Below, one piece after another: positions 1-12,706 of a DNA stretch of 64,000 bases. Below the pieces are notes generated by a model. That model saw only the letters and a list, made by a program, of their open reading frames with translations, made no database searches and was not told where the DNA came from. A program made the translations under genes and the position numbers. Source of the DNA: Otis tarda (Eukaryota > Chordata > Aves > Otidiformes > Otididae); NCBI GenBank assembly GCA_026413225.1, contig CM048552.1, positions 82,313,001 through 82,377,000 of the forward strand, given 5' to 3'. Position 1 is the stretch's first letter. Each line of letters opens with the position of its first letter.

Positions 1-180
1 TTGTTTATTTTGTATATTTTAGTATCCTTATACTCTGTTATTATTGCGATTTTCCTTTGCTGTTCTAGTAAATTGTCTTCATCTCAATCCACGAGTTTTC
101 CTTTCTTCCCAATTCTCTCCCCCATCCCACTGGGGTGGGTGAACAAGAAACTGTGTGGTGACTAGGGCTAAACCACAACA
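1..180 (+). mobile_element. 3' part of an avian endogenous retrovirus LTR, cut by the window edge
   Basis: The block ends in TAAACCACAACA and carries the usual 3' segment of a common bird LTR group: a stretch reading roughly TCTCAATCCACGAG, a C-rich run ending CCATCCCACTGGGG, and the near-terminal GTGTGGTGACTAG. The same order of blocks recurs in the solo LTR at 47,910-48,484. Only the right-hand end is inside the window, so solo versus proviral state and the target duplication cannot be judged. No coding sequence follows, so if the element lies in plus orientation the LTR end faces ordinary flank. Family assignment is from memory of bird LTRs, not from a search. Confidence 0.7.
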
Positions 181-3100
181 AAAGATGAGTACTAGTTCGC
201 AGAAGCACCCTCTCCAGCAGACTGCCTGGCCTTGGTGTGTCCTCAGGGTCATTCTGAACACAAACAAGCATCGGGGAGCTGAAGAAAATACCAAGGGCTT
301 CCAATCTTTCTCGACAAGAAAGAGTGGACCAGTCAATCTGCTGTGGAGTATGCCAGCTCCTATCTATAATTTGATACTTCGGAGTAGTACGTCCTTTATC
401 TCAAAGCTCTAGCAGCTTAGGCCTGGTCCTTTCACTTCCCAAAGTGAATCACAAAACAGTTGGCCAGTTTCACTTCCCAAAGTGTATCAAGAAAAAGTTT
501 AGGGTTTTTTTCTGGTGTCTTTGGTGATTTCTGAAGCACTACTATCTTTCAAGATATTGAAAATCCCCTCTTTGGGATCTGCCTGTGAGCATCTGGATTC
601 CTCCCCTCTCCCTCTCTGCCCCCCATTACTTATTAGAGTGGACAGATTACTTTGACATGGAAAAGAAGTTTTGATTCTTGTTGAGTGTTAAGGTCTGTAC
701 CACTGCATCAGTGTCATGTTTAATTCACTGGATAAACTGGCCCCCAAATTCTACTTTCAACTCCTAGATCCTCACATATGCAACCCCAAGAAGGTCCTTT
801 GCAGATCATCCACACATCTTCCACTCAGCTGAATGGAAATGTCTCTTGTTAATGGTCTTTCCAATGCAAATTTTCAAACTTAACAACATTTCCTGCTGTA
901 TCTGCCCAGTATATAACTCTTAAACAGTCAGAATTTTATAATTTTATGGGGAAAAAAAAAAGAAACAGGGAGACTCAGGCTTGCTGTCTGCGGCAGTGAA
1001 CAAAATTTCCTTCAAGGCAAAGCCACGGAACATTCACAGGAGAATGAGATTATAGGCAAAATACAAGTTAATGTGAGAGACAGTAGTCTCATTGACGATA
1101 GTGGGTGGTTTGTAAAGACAGACAAATAATAGTCATTTACGTTTCATGACCAATTTCACATAAAGTTCCGGGTTAATCTTAGCTAATAAACGCAGTAGTC
1201 TTCAGCTGCAGATTATTTTCGTTTTGTTGACTTTAAATCAAGTAATAATTAAAATGAGGAGGACTATATTAAAGGAAAGATGAACAAATGAATGGATGGA
1301 TGAAATAAACTTATGAGGTGAAAAGTTTGGGGTGTTTCTACATCTCTTTTACTATCATGATGTATTCCTTAATATTAAATAGTATCACACATTTTTCTTA
1401 AAAGCATTCAACAACTTTTAACTCAGTAGAGACCTCTTTGACTGTTGTTCAACTTAAGTCAATAGCCACTCTGTTGACCTAACAGGCAGACTGCAGGATA
1501 ACGTATTATAATACCTGTGGTGAGTCATTGCAAACAGAGACCTGACTTTGTTTTCCCACTGTTTTAAATTAAAAGCAGTGCTACTGAAGTTAATCCAATG
1601 TCTATTCTAACCTACAGAGAATGGTCAGTGCTAAAACGGACCTTAAGTTAAAGAATCCATCCCATCCTCCAGGTTTGTCTGAATTCTATTAATCTCAGAA
1701 AGTATAGTTATTACTGTTTCTTGATTATATTTATAAGAAGGAACCTGAGCATGCTATATTCAAATTCAAAATGGAAACCTTAAATGAGAAAACAGTATGA
1801 AACAAGGCTGTTACACAGAGTCTGTTTTAATGTTAAAGCTAAATCTGACACCCTATCATTCAGGTTATAAACAACTCAACATAGTGCACACAGGGTTTAT
1901 ATGAATACAAATGTGCTTGGCTGAAAAGTACACTTCAAATTAAAATTTTGACTGACACAGACCTTTCTATGTAGAAGTTTTAAGAAACTTTTAGAAATAT
2001 TTAAAATTAAAAATATTCTTTCTACAATTTTATATCTTTTTAAATTATTCTTACTTTGGAAAGAGATATGAAAATGTTGAGACCTTCATAAGAAAATTCT
2101 GAAATATGAAAATATGTCTTAAAAGATTTTCAGTAGTAAAATGTGAGTAGGCCAACCGATTATGTGTCTGTGGATAATACAGTAGTATCACACACAATAT
2201 CCCAACATGTAGGGTTAGACTTTATTCTCCATGAGGTTTGGTATATTGCAAATTTCAGTTTTCATATTCCTCTTTCTGGGTCACTAGTGAGAGATTGTCG
2301 GGGCATCCCTGTTTGAGGGATTCTTCTAAGTGTTGCCTGTCAGTTTGTTCCTTTGTTCATGATGTTGTAACTCTGAGTGACTCTTAAAACTAGAGCGACT
2401 ATCAACTTCTTTAGCATGGCTTAGAAGGAAGGCTCTACTTAGAAGACAAGTTAAAGCATATGGAGGTTTCTCTAATTGCTCTTCTAAATCAGCTAGACAT
2501 ATGAGGTAATAGTGATCAGCGGAGGAACATCATTACCTAGATGTTTGACACTGAATAGAAGCAGTGGTGAAGGTGTAGGTGGAACCACATGTTGGGTCAA
2601 GCCACCATCCAAGATCCCAAGACCAGTCAGAGGAAGTGTCACATTTTCCACAGGCTTGACAGTGTGGTCTCACTGGAGCAGTAACCAGGTCTCAGTTAAC
2701 TGTAACTGTGTGTGTCTTTGTGTGTAAACCTTTTCCTGATGCAGTCTATCCCTCTGCTGGCCCACTTAACAAACTGAGCTCAGTAGTGTTATGTTGCTTG
2801 TGCTCCTTTTTTGCTCTTTGACGTTATGAAAAAACATCTCACAACCTGTGTTTGGAGAGACTGTACAGTCGTATGTCTGGTTCTGCTAGGAGCAACTCAA
2901 AGATGCTATCCAGCTTAAAGAAATGGTTACTATCAGAAACTCCTCCCAGAACTTCTCTCAGAAGTTACAAACGCTTCTCTCTGTAAATGCATTTAGTTAA
3001 GGCAAAACAGACCTTTGTATTGCACTAATCACTGAGTGCACGTGCTCTGCTAGGTCATTTATTGATCCCCTGTGTCGCAGCAATAAGCTGCTTGGTTTTC

Positions 3101-6100
3101 TTTGGGGAATGAGTTGTAGGAAATCTTGGCTTTGTTATTTTCTGTAGCTCCTCAGTCCCCAGAAGATATTCTCAGAATGTTTTTTCTTTGTTTTAATCTC
3201 CCGTCTTTAAGTAAGGTACTGATTTTATTTTTTTTTTCAGTGGATTTGGTGCCCAGTTTCCATTCAGACTTTCTTTTGTTATTTTCTTTTAGGTGCTGAC
3301 TCTTCCATCTCTCCTTTATGCCAGTCTCTACAAATCATTAATCAAATTTGACTGACAGTCATCCCAAGCCCTTCTCTCAAACTTTCCTCCCTTTTGATGG
3401 AATTGCCTCTAGCAAAACATTGCAACTTTTCTTCACATTCCACTTTTAGCCTCTCCTTTGCTGTGATGCTTACAGGGAAGTTAGTGGTTAACACATTGAT
3501 CTGTCTGCTACACTAATCAGCATTGCTGCATTGCTTCCTTCTGGCACTCTGTTTTTCTTGAGTGATATTTTCTCTTGTATTATATCGAAACAATAGGACT
3601 ATGGTAGCGTTGCATTTACACCGTGTAGTCTAGTCCATAATTTGAACTCCTACCTAGTGCTATAATACAAATAATAAGGATGTTCATAAGAGTACTGGTG
3701 AAAGCTGGTAGAATGTTTCAAATTATCTAAATTTTGACTGACTTTTCAAGTTCAGAAATATAAATGGGATAAAAACTATTTTTAATCAATTACAGGTTTG
3801 CTTGTGTTTCATGTTTTATTTTTGAAATTGCAAAAATGCCTGGAAAATTACAGCAAAGCTCCACCATTGCTTTAAGCTACCTGCCATTATGTTATCCATT
3901 GTTCTCTGTTGAGATATGCTAACATTTCAAAAATATAGAATTGCTGTGACCTCAACACAATTTCCCTTACTTGCCATATCCAATTTCTCTTCTCACCGTC
4001 TCTTCTCTTCAATGTTCAGGATCTTTCTTCAGGGTTAAGAATGGGAGCACTCAACCTTACTTGGCTTGTAAAAGATAGGTGTTTTGTTACAATCCAGCTG
4101 GAAGGGCACAATGAAAGAACGGTATGATTCAGGCAAAAGACAGACCAAACAATCTAGGCCAAAACACAGTAGCAGCTATCTATGATGTCTGTGACTTCAA
4201 TGATCAGACAAAGTTTTAGATGAAATGTCCACAATATAGCTTACTTTATGTGCAGTTCATGAGTAGTGATGAACCAGAGCCAGCAGCCCAAGCATCTATA
4301 AAATATTAATGTGGCCACTTCAGAACCAGTAATTCACTGGATCATTTCCTACATGGCTATGGATTTCTGTATTTCTGTTATGTCCCTATCCAAATTTTCC
4401 ACCTCTGTGCCATCAAAGAGATTTACTCACACTGTTGCTCACATTTTTGAGCTATAAGAGCCTCCACAAAAGTAGTAATGTGTAGGAGTTGTATTGTCTG
4501 TGCATCTGGCAGGATCCTGTTACCTACAGAATCAGTGTCTGAATAAAGTCCACAGGTACTTGAAACTCCAGGTTTTGTCCCTAGCTGTCTGAATTGATAT
4601 ACTAATGCTGTCACTTTTTAAAAATCACTGAGTCAAAGGGCTGTCTTCAGTTCTGTCTTGCACTTGACTGAACATGTTGTCAGAGCCTATTAAATGTTAA
4701 TAATTAACAAGTGCAAAACCTAAGCTGTTTGCAGATACCTCCACTCAGCTTAAGGGTAATGAATTTCCACTTAAGGATGTAGTTGTGGCTTGTATTAAAG
4801 TGAAAATTTACTACAGCAAACCATGAGGAAGATGAAAGTCATCTTGTGAACAATATTGTTAATGATTCATAGGACATTCTTGCTAGGTAGTTTTATGAAA
4901 TAGTCATTTAAAATAGTAATACAGCTGGTATCACAAAGAGAAGCAGACCACATTAAACCTCAGCTAGTCTAATAAGTCAGTGAGTCAGAAAAGTTTACAC
5001 AATGTGAGCTCTTTTTTTTTCTGAAATTTCTAGGCATCTGCCATCCTGAGTCATTACAACATCCAAAAATTACTCAAAGAAGCAATCACATAAAACTTCG
5101 GTAGTATTTTAAAGCTAGAGAATATCTCTCTGACAAGTGGAACATATTTTCTGAAATTTATTGGAAAATTAAAAAATAAAATTTGTATCCCACTGTGGAA
5201 CACTAAATATTATCAGACAAGTGGAGAGAAAGCGAAGATGAAAATAATATAGATATAATGTGTCCTTAAGAGCTTAAGAAGTCCAGTATGTAACATTTTA
5301 GCAGTAAAAAAAAAAAAATTAAAAAATCACATTATAGAATCTGTGGTTTCTTCAGTGCTTGTAAGCTTCTGCATGTTGTAACCTTGTTCTCTTGGAACTC
5401 ATTAAATTTGTAAGTCTGCACCTTCTAAATCAGTTATCATTGTCTGGCTGACCAGAGCACTCTACAAACCCTGCTGAACAGTAGCCCTCCTGGAACAAGG
5501 CACTCTTCAGACACTGAGCATGAAAAGACCAGAGACCAGCCCACATGGCTACAACTAGAACTGGCCAAAAAATGTTGTCAAACTGTTTTCTGGCAGCCTG
5601 ACTGAAGAAGATGCAGCATTTATTTAAAAAAAAAAAAAAAAGAAAGCACATCCATGGCATTTCACATATGGACAAAACCCCTCAATTTTCCTGTTCTTTT
5701 GCATAACATCAAATTTGGGACTACCATTTCCTAGTTATGTTTCATTTAATGAGATTTTTAAGTTCTCTTGATGTAGATTTTACATTATTTCACATTGGTA
5801 TCTTACAGGTAGCCAGTCAATGCTAGATATTTAGGCACCCCTTGTGATTAAACAAGCAGCACCTCCAGGAAGGTATTCGTTCATCTCAGGAAAACAGGAT
5901 AAGCTGCTTCTTTAGGTATCCTCTTTGGCAGCCAGTGTGTCCTAAATGTATGTCTGAAGTTATGTGAGATGAATGCCATTCTTAAAGTGATTCTACTGAT
6001 TATTTTTAGAAACAAGGATTTGGTATTAACCAAGTGAAACATTGGACTGTTTCTTACTTAACGGTTTTCAGAGATTTTGTTTTATCAGATTAAAACTTCA

Positions 6101-6752
6101 CTGAGATTCTGAAATAAATTTTGAACATGGACTCATTGTTATGGATGGAAATTATATTTTCTTGTCAGCAGCAGGCATAAGAAACAGGTAGAAGATAGGT
6201 CGTGGTGACCCTGAATGCCTGGGTGACTTAATGAAGGTAAATGATACAAACTACAAAACCACTACAGCAGGACCAAGCATTAAGGTACCTAAATCATGGT
6301 GTCTTCTCCTAAAACCTAGTGTCTCTTCCACAGACTTTCCTTCTCCTAAGAAGTTTTTACTCCTAAGAAGTACATAAACTCACTCCCTCCTTCCTTCCTT
6401 TCATACTAATTTAAGTACTTAACAGCTAAAGTAATTCAAATTAGGGTTTCTGAAAATAGAGGAGTGCAATATTATATCCATGAACTATTCCATGAACCAT
6501 AGTTCTGCTCTTCCAACCTAGAAGCTACTAATTCCTACTAAAAACCACCTACACATAACCCAGTTGCTTTCACTGAGTTAAGTGTAAACGGACCAATGGC
6601 AAAAGGAGCCATTAGCTGGAAAACTCTGACAGTGCTACAATTGTGAAGGAAGGTTATTTGGGGTCATGCCTAGCAACCCTTCACTGCTACTGAATGAAAA
6701 GCAATGGGTGCACGGATACTTCAAGAGGTTCAACTTACTGCATTTTGATGCT
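181..6752. other. Gene-free AT-rich sequence with no recognised element
   Basis: I see no coding exon, RNA gene or recognisable transposon here. Open frames are under 90 codons with no family resemblance. Simple sequence is limited to an A-run near 952-961, a short ATGG/ATGA run near 1,284-1,300, a TG-rich patch near 2,700-2,725, an A16 run at about 5,626-5,641 and a CCTT-rich patch near 6,385-6,400. Very old repeats could be hidden. Confidence 0.5.
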
Positions 6753-8000
6753 ATCATAGAATATTTTGAGTTGGAAAGGACCTTTAAAGGTCATCTAGTT
6801 TAACGCCCTGCAAGAAGCAGGAACACCTGTAACTAGATCAGGTTGCTCAGAGCCCCGTCCAACTTGGCCTTGAATGTTTCCAGGGATGGGCCATCTACCA
6901 CCTCTCTGGGCAACCTGTTCCAGTGGTTCATCATCCTCATTGTAAAAAAAAAATTTCTTTATATCCAGTCTGAATCTATTTCCTTCTGTTTTAAAACCAT
7001 TACCCCTTGTCCTATCACAACAAGCCCTGCTAAAGAATTTCTCTTTTCCAGGCTGAAGAACTCCAACTGTCTCAGCCTGTCCTCATAGGAGAGGTGCTCC
7101 AGCCCTCTTATCATCTTCGTGGCCCTCCTTTGGACTCGCTCCAACTGGTCCATGTCCTTCTTATGTGGGGGGCTCCAGAATTGGATGCAGTACTGCAGGT
7201 GGGGTCTCACAAGATGAGAATAGAAGGGCAGAATCACCTCCCTCGAGCTGCTGGCCACGTTTCTTTTGATGCAGTCCAGGATGCGGTTGGCTTTCTGGGC
7301 TGCAACCGTGCATTGCCGGCTCATGTTGAGCTTCTTGTCCAAGTTCTTCTCCTCAAGGCTGCTCGCAATTCATTCCCCTCCCAGCCTGTATTTGTGCTTG
7401 GGATTTCCCCAACACATGGACAAGACCTTGAACTTGACCTTGTTGAACTTCATGAGATTTGCACAGATCCACCTCTCCAGCCTGTCAAGGTCCCTCTGGA
7501 TGGCATTCTTTCCCTCCAGGCACGTGGACCGCACCACACACCTTGATGTCATTGATGAACTTGCTGAGAGTGCACTCTATCCCACTATCCATGTTGCCGA
7601 CAAAGATGTTAAACAGCACTGGTCCCAGTACCAACTCCTGAGGAACATCACTCGTTACTGGTCTTCACTTGGACATTGAGTCATTGACCACAACTCTTTG
7701 AGTGTGGCCATCCAGTCAATTCCTTATCCACTGAGTGGTCTGTCTGTCAAATCCATGTCTCTCCAGTTTAGTGACAAGGATGTCATGCAGGACATTGTCA
7801 GATGCTTTGCATCTGACATGTGCAAGGACACGACTTGTCCCTTATCCACCAATGCTGTAACCCTGTCATAGAAGGCCATCAAATTGGTCAGGTATGATTT
7901 GCACTTAGTGAAACCATGTTGGCTGTCACCATTCACCTCCTTATTTTCCACGTGGTTCCTAAGGGTTTTGATTATGGCCCATAACCAGTGAACATAGCAC
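6753..8000 (-). mobile_element. CR1 LINE, 5'-truncated and decayed
   Basis: Read on the minus strand, this is the 3' half of CR1 ORF2 plus the 3' tail. The left edge carries CATAGAAT, the complement of the CR1 tail repeat, followed by the conserved 3' UTR (TTGGAAAGGACC, then AGGTCATCTAG). Minus-strand frames at 6,959-7,342, 7,370-7,552 and 7,724-8,020 encode typical ORF2 pieces such as [37 protein letters not shown] and [17 protein letters not shown]. The coding region is split across frames, and the segment after LEKR in the 6,959-7,342 frame is shortened relative to the copy at 24,980. It is therefore dead. The 5' (right) boundary is uncertain: clear similarity fades between about 7,955 and 8,030. 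Endonuclease and ORF1 regions are absent, as in most avian CR1 copies. Divergence is clearly greater than in the 24,980 copy, so it is an older insertion. Confidence 0.92.
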
Positions 8001-8809
8001 ATCTCCTTGAACCATCCCATTACAATGAGAGTGGTCTGTCTGGGAACACTCTTACATAGGCTTGCTGTAATTTGTTTCTAGCCTGTTTCTTCTGGACATT
8101 TACCATCTAAACTTGCAGACTTTTTATCATGGCTTTTTTTTTTTTTATCATTTAGGAAAATGACATGTGGACTGTGCAGTAGTTGAAATGAATGTTGAAG
8201 AGCTGAAACAGACTAGGCATGACAGAAGCCCCTTGCTGAGCCTGAGGTGAGCCAAAACAAGCCGTAAGGAAGGCAACAGACTATCCAGAGAGTTTAGTTT
8301 TATACTAGAGTCTGTGCCTCGGGAAACCATTGCTGGGTAGATCAGTCTTCATCCACATGCATGTAGATAGGAGATATCAGAAAAATGCAAGCCTGTGGGC
8401 TGATTTTAGAACAGATTAAATCAACCTTATAGTGTAACAACCCCAGGTTATTGCAATACAGCATATGCAGTGCAAGCACAGCTTTCACAGGACAGAAGAG
8501 CTAGCAGCCTCCCTGCTAGAGTAAATCCAGAATGTGACTGGTGGATGGAAGGATTAGCTAAAAGTGGCAAGTAATGTTACCAAACTAACTATTAAACCAA
8601 CTATCTCAGAAAAGAATACATCATTGTATTAAAGCATTGTGGACACTATATGCCTAGACACATATAGGAGTCTATTAATTTGTTAAATTCAGGTTACAGC
8701 TGCTATCTGTTTTTCAGAGCAATATACAGTGATTGGCAGATAATTGTCAATTTGAACAATTGCATTTTTCCAGCTTCCATCTGTCTGATCACATTATCTT
8801 AGATCAGAA
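8001..8809. other. Gene-free spacer between two CR1 fragments
   Basis: About 0.8 kb of AT-rich sequence with a T-run near 8,134-8,145 and no recognised gene or repeat. The first 30 bases may still be CR1. Confidence 0.45.
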
Positions 8810-9108
8810 ATCATAGAATGGTTCAGGTTGGAAGGGACCTTAGAGATCATCTAGTTTCACGCCCCCTGCCATGAGGAGGGACCCTTTCCACTAGACCAGG
8901 TTGCTCAAAGCCCCATCCAATCTCGTCTTAAACACTTCCAGGGAGGGGCCATCCACCACTTCTCTGGGCAACCTGTTCCAGTACCTCACCACCCTCACAG
9001 TAAAGAATTTCTTCCTTATGCTTAATCTAAATCTACCCTCTTTCACATTAAAGCCATTACCCCTTGTCCTATCATTACATGCCCATGTCAAAAGTCCTCT
9101 CCATTATG
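8810..9108 (-). mobile_element. Short CR1 LINE 3' end
   Basis: The left edge again shows TCATAGAATGG followed by the CR1 3' UTR core (GGTTGGAAGGGACCTTAGAG, then ATCATCTAG). A minus-strand frame at 8,891-9,091 encodes the last ~60 residues of ORF2, including [20 protein letters not shown] and LPREVVDGPSLEVFKTRLDG. The right edge lies near 9,108, where similarity to the region before the DRTRGN motif stops. It is a strongly 5'-truncated copy of about 300 bp. Same orientation as the larger CR1 2 kb to the left, but both carry their own 3' tails, so they are separate insertions. Confidence 0.92.
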
Positions 9109-10521
9109 TAAGGATTGATTCTGATCTCATACAGGTATTTGACCAATATAATTCTACTACTATTAGTTAATATATGTCATTTTTTGTGGAACTCATGAAG
9201 GAAAACAGAATCATGGTTCCAAACCATATGATTTTAAAGGATGTTGTCTCTTTCTCTACTTTTACAATGTTTCAATTTTAGCATGATTTTACTGAAGTCT
9301 GTGGAGCTATACTGTGTTAAGACTCAATGGCAGAGTGTATTAATCAGTATTAATGAAAAGGCTCATTAGGAAAAATTGTCTTTCAGGTTGACAGAATTAG
9401 AGTATTGAAGACAGAAAATTTTCAGATAACAATCCTTCAAAGGAGGGTGATCAGAACCCAGTTAATTCTTTGAAAATAGGTAAAGTTAATAAACCTGGTG
9501 GAGATTTTAGAACTTTAGGGCAGATGAGCATAAACGTCAGGAGTCCCACAGTAAGTATAAAAAAGATTTTTCTGATATATCTTTAATGTGAAGTGATGAA
9601 TAGTAACAAATAAAATTTGAAATTAGAGAGAAGAAATTGTGATAGAGCTGTAAAAATATGAGGTCAGCTCCCTGTTTAGGCCAGTTATATTTAATTGCAG
9701 ATACTTGAATATACATCAATGAGTGTCAAAGGGTCAAAACCAAAGCATTTAACATGAGGGTAGATCATATTTACCCAGGTAAAGGGAAAGGAAATTCCTA
9801 CAGGAAAGGGAACACTAAATCAGCCATAATAAAACAATCAAATATGATCTAGTCCAAACATGTGTAAGGGGGAGACCAATTTATCACTAATAATCTAATT
9901 ATAAACCAAAGTTAAGAGCTATGGTTGGTGAAATCAGGAGTCCTGAAGAAGACTGAAGAAATGGATTAACTTAGTATTAGGGAATATTTTCTGCTTTTTC
10001 AGAGTTAAAATGCAAGGAAATAGAAGTATTTAAAGCTGATTGAGGTTACAATACTAAAAATTAGGAAAAAAAATTTTGCTCTTTTCTGCCACTCCACATA
10101 TTATCTAAGCACCTGATCAATCAGATACATGCAGCCATGAATACGAGATACTACTATTATGTATGAGTATATTTAAGTCATCAATGAAATTGCTTCTAGT
10201 ACTAAAATTCATATTGAAGATAAATGCAGGACTGGACCCTTGGGTCACAGCTTCACAGAGATTTATGGGTGCATTTAACTTTATGTTCATGAATAATCCC
10301 ATTGATTTCTTCGAGACTGCCTACAAGTGTAAAATGAAGCACAGTTTAAAATCTTTTCTAAATTACATCTTTAGATTATAATCTTCTCAGTCTACGCATC
10401 AGTTTGAAAAAGTAGCTTGATCCTCATCCACATTAGTCCTTACAAATTTAGCAACAGCTGGAATAAGATCTATATTTCTGTAGGATTTTTGGCTCACTTT
10501 TGAGACCTGAATTAGTGAAGA

Positions 10522-10552
10522 TACATGTCTCTTGAAAGGCAAGAGACATGTA
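10522..10552. repeat. Perfect inverted repeat, 12-bp arms and 7-nt loop
   Basis: The left arm TACATGTCTCTT (10,522-10,533) is exactly complementary to AAGAGACATGTA (10,541-10,552), with loop GAAAGGC. It is followed at once by a direct repeat of GTGGATCTACA at a period of 17 bp. The structure is seen directly. Its function is unknown, and a replication template-switch origin is as likely as any role. Confidence 0.85.
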
Positions 10553-12332
10553 GTGGATCTACACATGAAGTGGATCTACATTATCTGAGTGAGCACCTTT
10601 AGGGATCTGGTACGTGAAATTGATATTTGAGATATGTGGTTGAGAAAGCATAATCCCAACAAAGCAGCAAATGGAGGACTTGTGCCACAAACGTGAAACA
10701 GGAGGTAGGAAAACGGGGGGGGACAGATAGCAGCAGTTAGTCAGTTTGCTTTCATGATGCTAAATGCTTCTTGATTTTATCGCAGATCTGTAGTGAGTGA
10801 GGAGATCCCACAAAACAGGCAGCCCATATAAAAACTCAAAGTCATAAGACTTAGGAGTGCATGCACTATTTGCTTTATTCCTCTATGAATTTTTATTGGA
10901 AAAGTAGAGAGGGAGTGGTGATAAAGTCAGTACTTTGTTCCCCTATGGACCAGTCAGCAGGAATGTGAAGATGATGCTTTGATTTACATATGAAGCACTG
11001 AGTCAGACTGAGGAGAAAGCCCCTGTGAATGCAGATATAACAACGGATCTGAGAACTCTTATACTTCAATGTGTCTGTCCATAAAAGAAAAGAGAAGGTT
11101 AAGAACAGGCCCAGGCTTACACTACCTTTCTTTTAAAAAGGAGAAGCCTCCAAGCCTAAATCAGAAGCAGAATGTTTAGGATGCCCAGACACTGTTATCC
11201 CAGAAGGATGCTTACTGAAATTCAAACTCATTTCATCAGGCCCTATCTGTCTACTAAAAAGTCCTGAATTACTGGCATTGTCCTAATACTAGTTTTTGTT
11301 TGGGTTTTTTTTTTAGGCAATAAACATGCTGGTTAATTTATAACTCACTTAGCAAAGTGTTTTTACTTGGAGTGTTTGTTAAACTGAGTAATAGACAAGT
11401 AACACTTAAATCTAGAAAACACATATATTGCTCACTGTGCAGCAGGGGCTGAAAATCTGAAAGATTTTTCTTGTTTCCAATGATAACAAGAGATCCCTAA
11501 ATATACCTATATGTATACATTGATGCACTGATTTAAGCTGATACAGGTTTTTATGACACACAAACTACCCTTGGAGGAGTTCAAACTTTCAGTGTTACTA
11601 GAGAATTTTATCTGACATTCTAGAATTTTATTCTTTTCCAGTTCATTTTCCAGATGAAGTCCAAAGGTAAAGCTCCTTTACTTAAACTTGTCATACTTCT
11701 TAATGCATATCTAGGTATCATGAGAAACCTTCAAGCAAAGCCATATACAAGTAAATATGACCACAGGAACATCAAAAGCTGTCTCAATCCTTAATGCATT
11801 CTTGATGTGTTTACAAGTAGTTAATTATGACTTGAACATCCTGTTTCTACTGATGATAAAGTTGCATTCTGCATCTCCAGGAATGGTGCCAGATATGTTC
11901 CCTATCAAAACCAGAAGTAGAAATTCTGACCACTACCTGATGTATTTGTCAGACTAGCTGACTCTTTTATTTCAAGACACTGGATAGCTGAAGTTAGGTT
12001 TAAATTATTCTCATCTCAGCCATCATATTGATTTGTCAATGAGTCTTTAATGCAGTGTGTATCAGCTCTACTTTTACAGTGACCTCAATATTTTAAGAGA
12101 AGCAAGCCTTGCAGGGACAGGTAATGTTTTGATTAGACCAAGCAACAAAGCTGGAGAAGAAAGAAAGCTTAGCACTCACAAGTTGTCATTAGCATATTTC
12201 TAAAGAACTTTTCTGTCACCCAAGCAATTTGGCTCAAGTGTATTCTTTCTCCAAAGTTCCTTCTTGCAGAAATTGCCAGACCTATGGCCATGTCTTGTAT
12301 TCAAAAGGTTTTATATTAAGTGAGGTTTTTTT

Positions 12333-12360
12333 AAAAAACAAACAAACAAACAAACAACAA
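12333..12360. repeat. (CAAA)n microsatellite
   Basis: An A-run passes into about four consecutive CAAA units, then CAACAAATAAAAAAAT. Simple sequence, probably grown from an A-rich tract. Confidence 0.85.
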
Positions 12361-12706
12361 ATAAAAAAATCCACACAAAAGGTATTACTTAATACTACCT
12401 TTAGTTCTTTAGCATTCTTACACTGTATATATGAAAGTAAGTTCATTATAAAAAACTGAAGGCAAAACTTACTTATCCAATTACATAAAACTGTCCTAGA
12501 GAAAAAAAAAATATTTCTCTGGAAATTAAGTAGATTAATAGATAACATGCAATAAGAATATAGTGGTTCTAAATTCTACTTCACGCAATCTAGTGTAACC
12601 TGACTGATACCAAGGGAATCCATGTTCTACAGTGTGTAAATCAGTGTAGAACTCAGCTCACATTCTCCCAAAATGCAGTGGATTGATGCCATTGCTAAAG
12701 CATCTT

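Larger units (their letters stand above)
9109..12706. other. Gene-free AT-rich sequence
   Basis: No exon or recognised transposon. It contains a short perfect hairpin with an adjoining 17-bp direct repeat (10,522-10,587), a G8 run near 10,716 and a CAAA microsatellite near 12,339-12,360. Open frames are below 90 codons and unremarkable. Confidence 0.5.
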
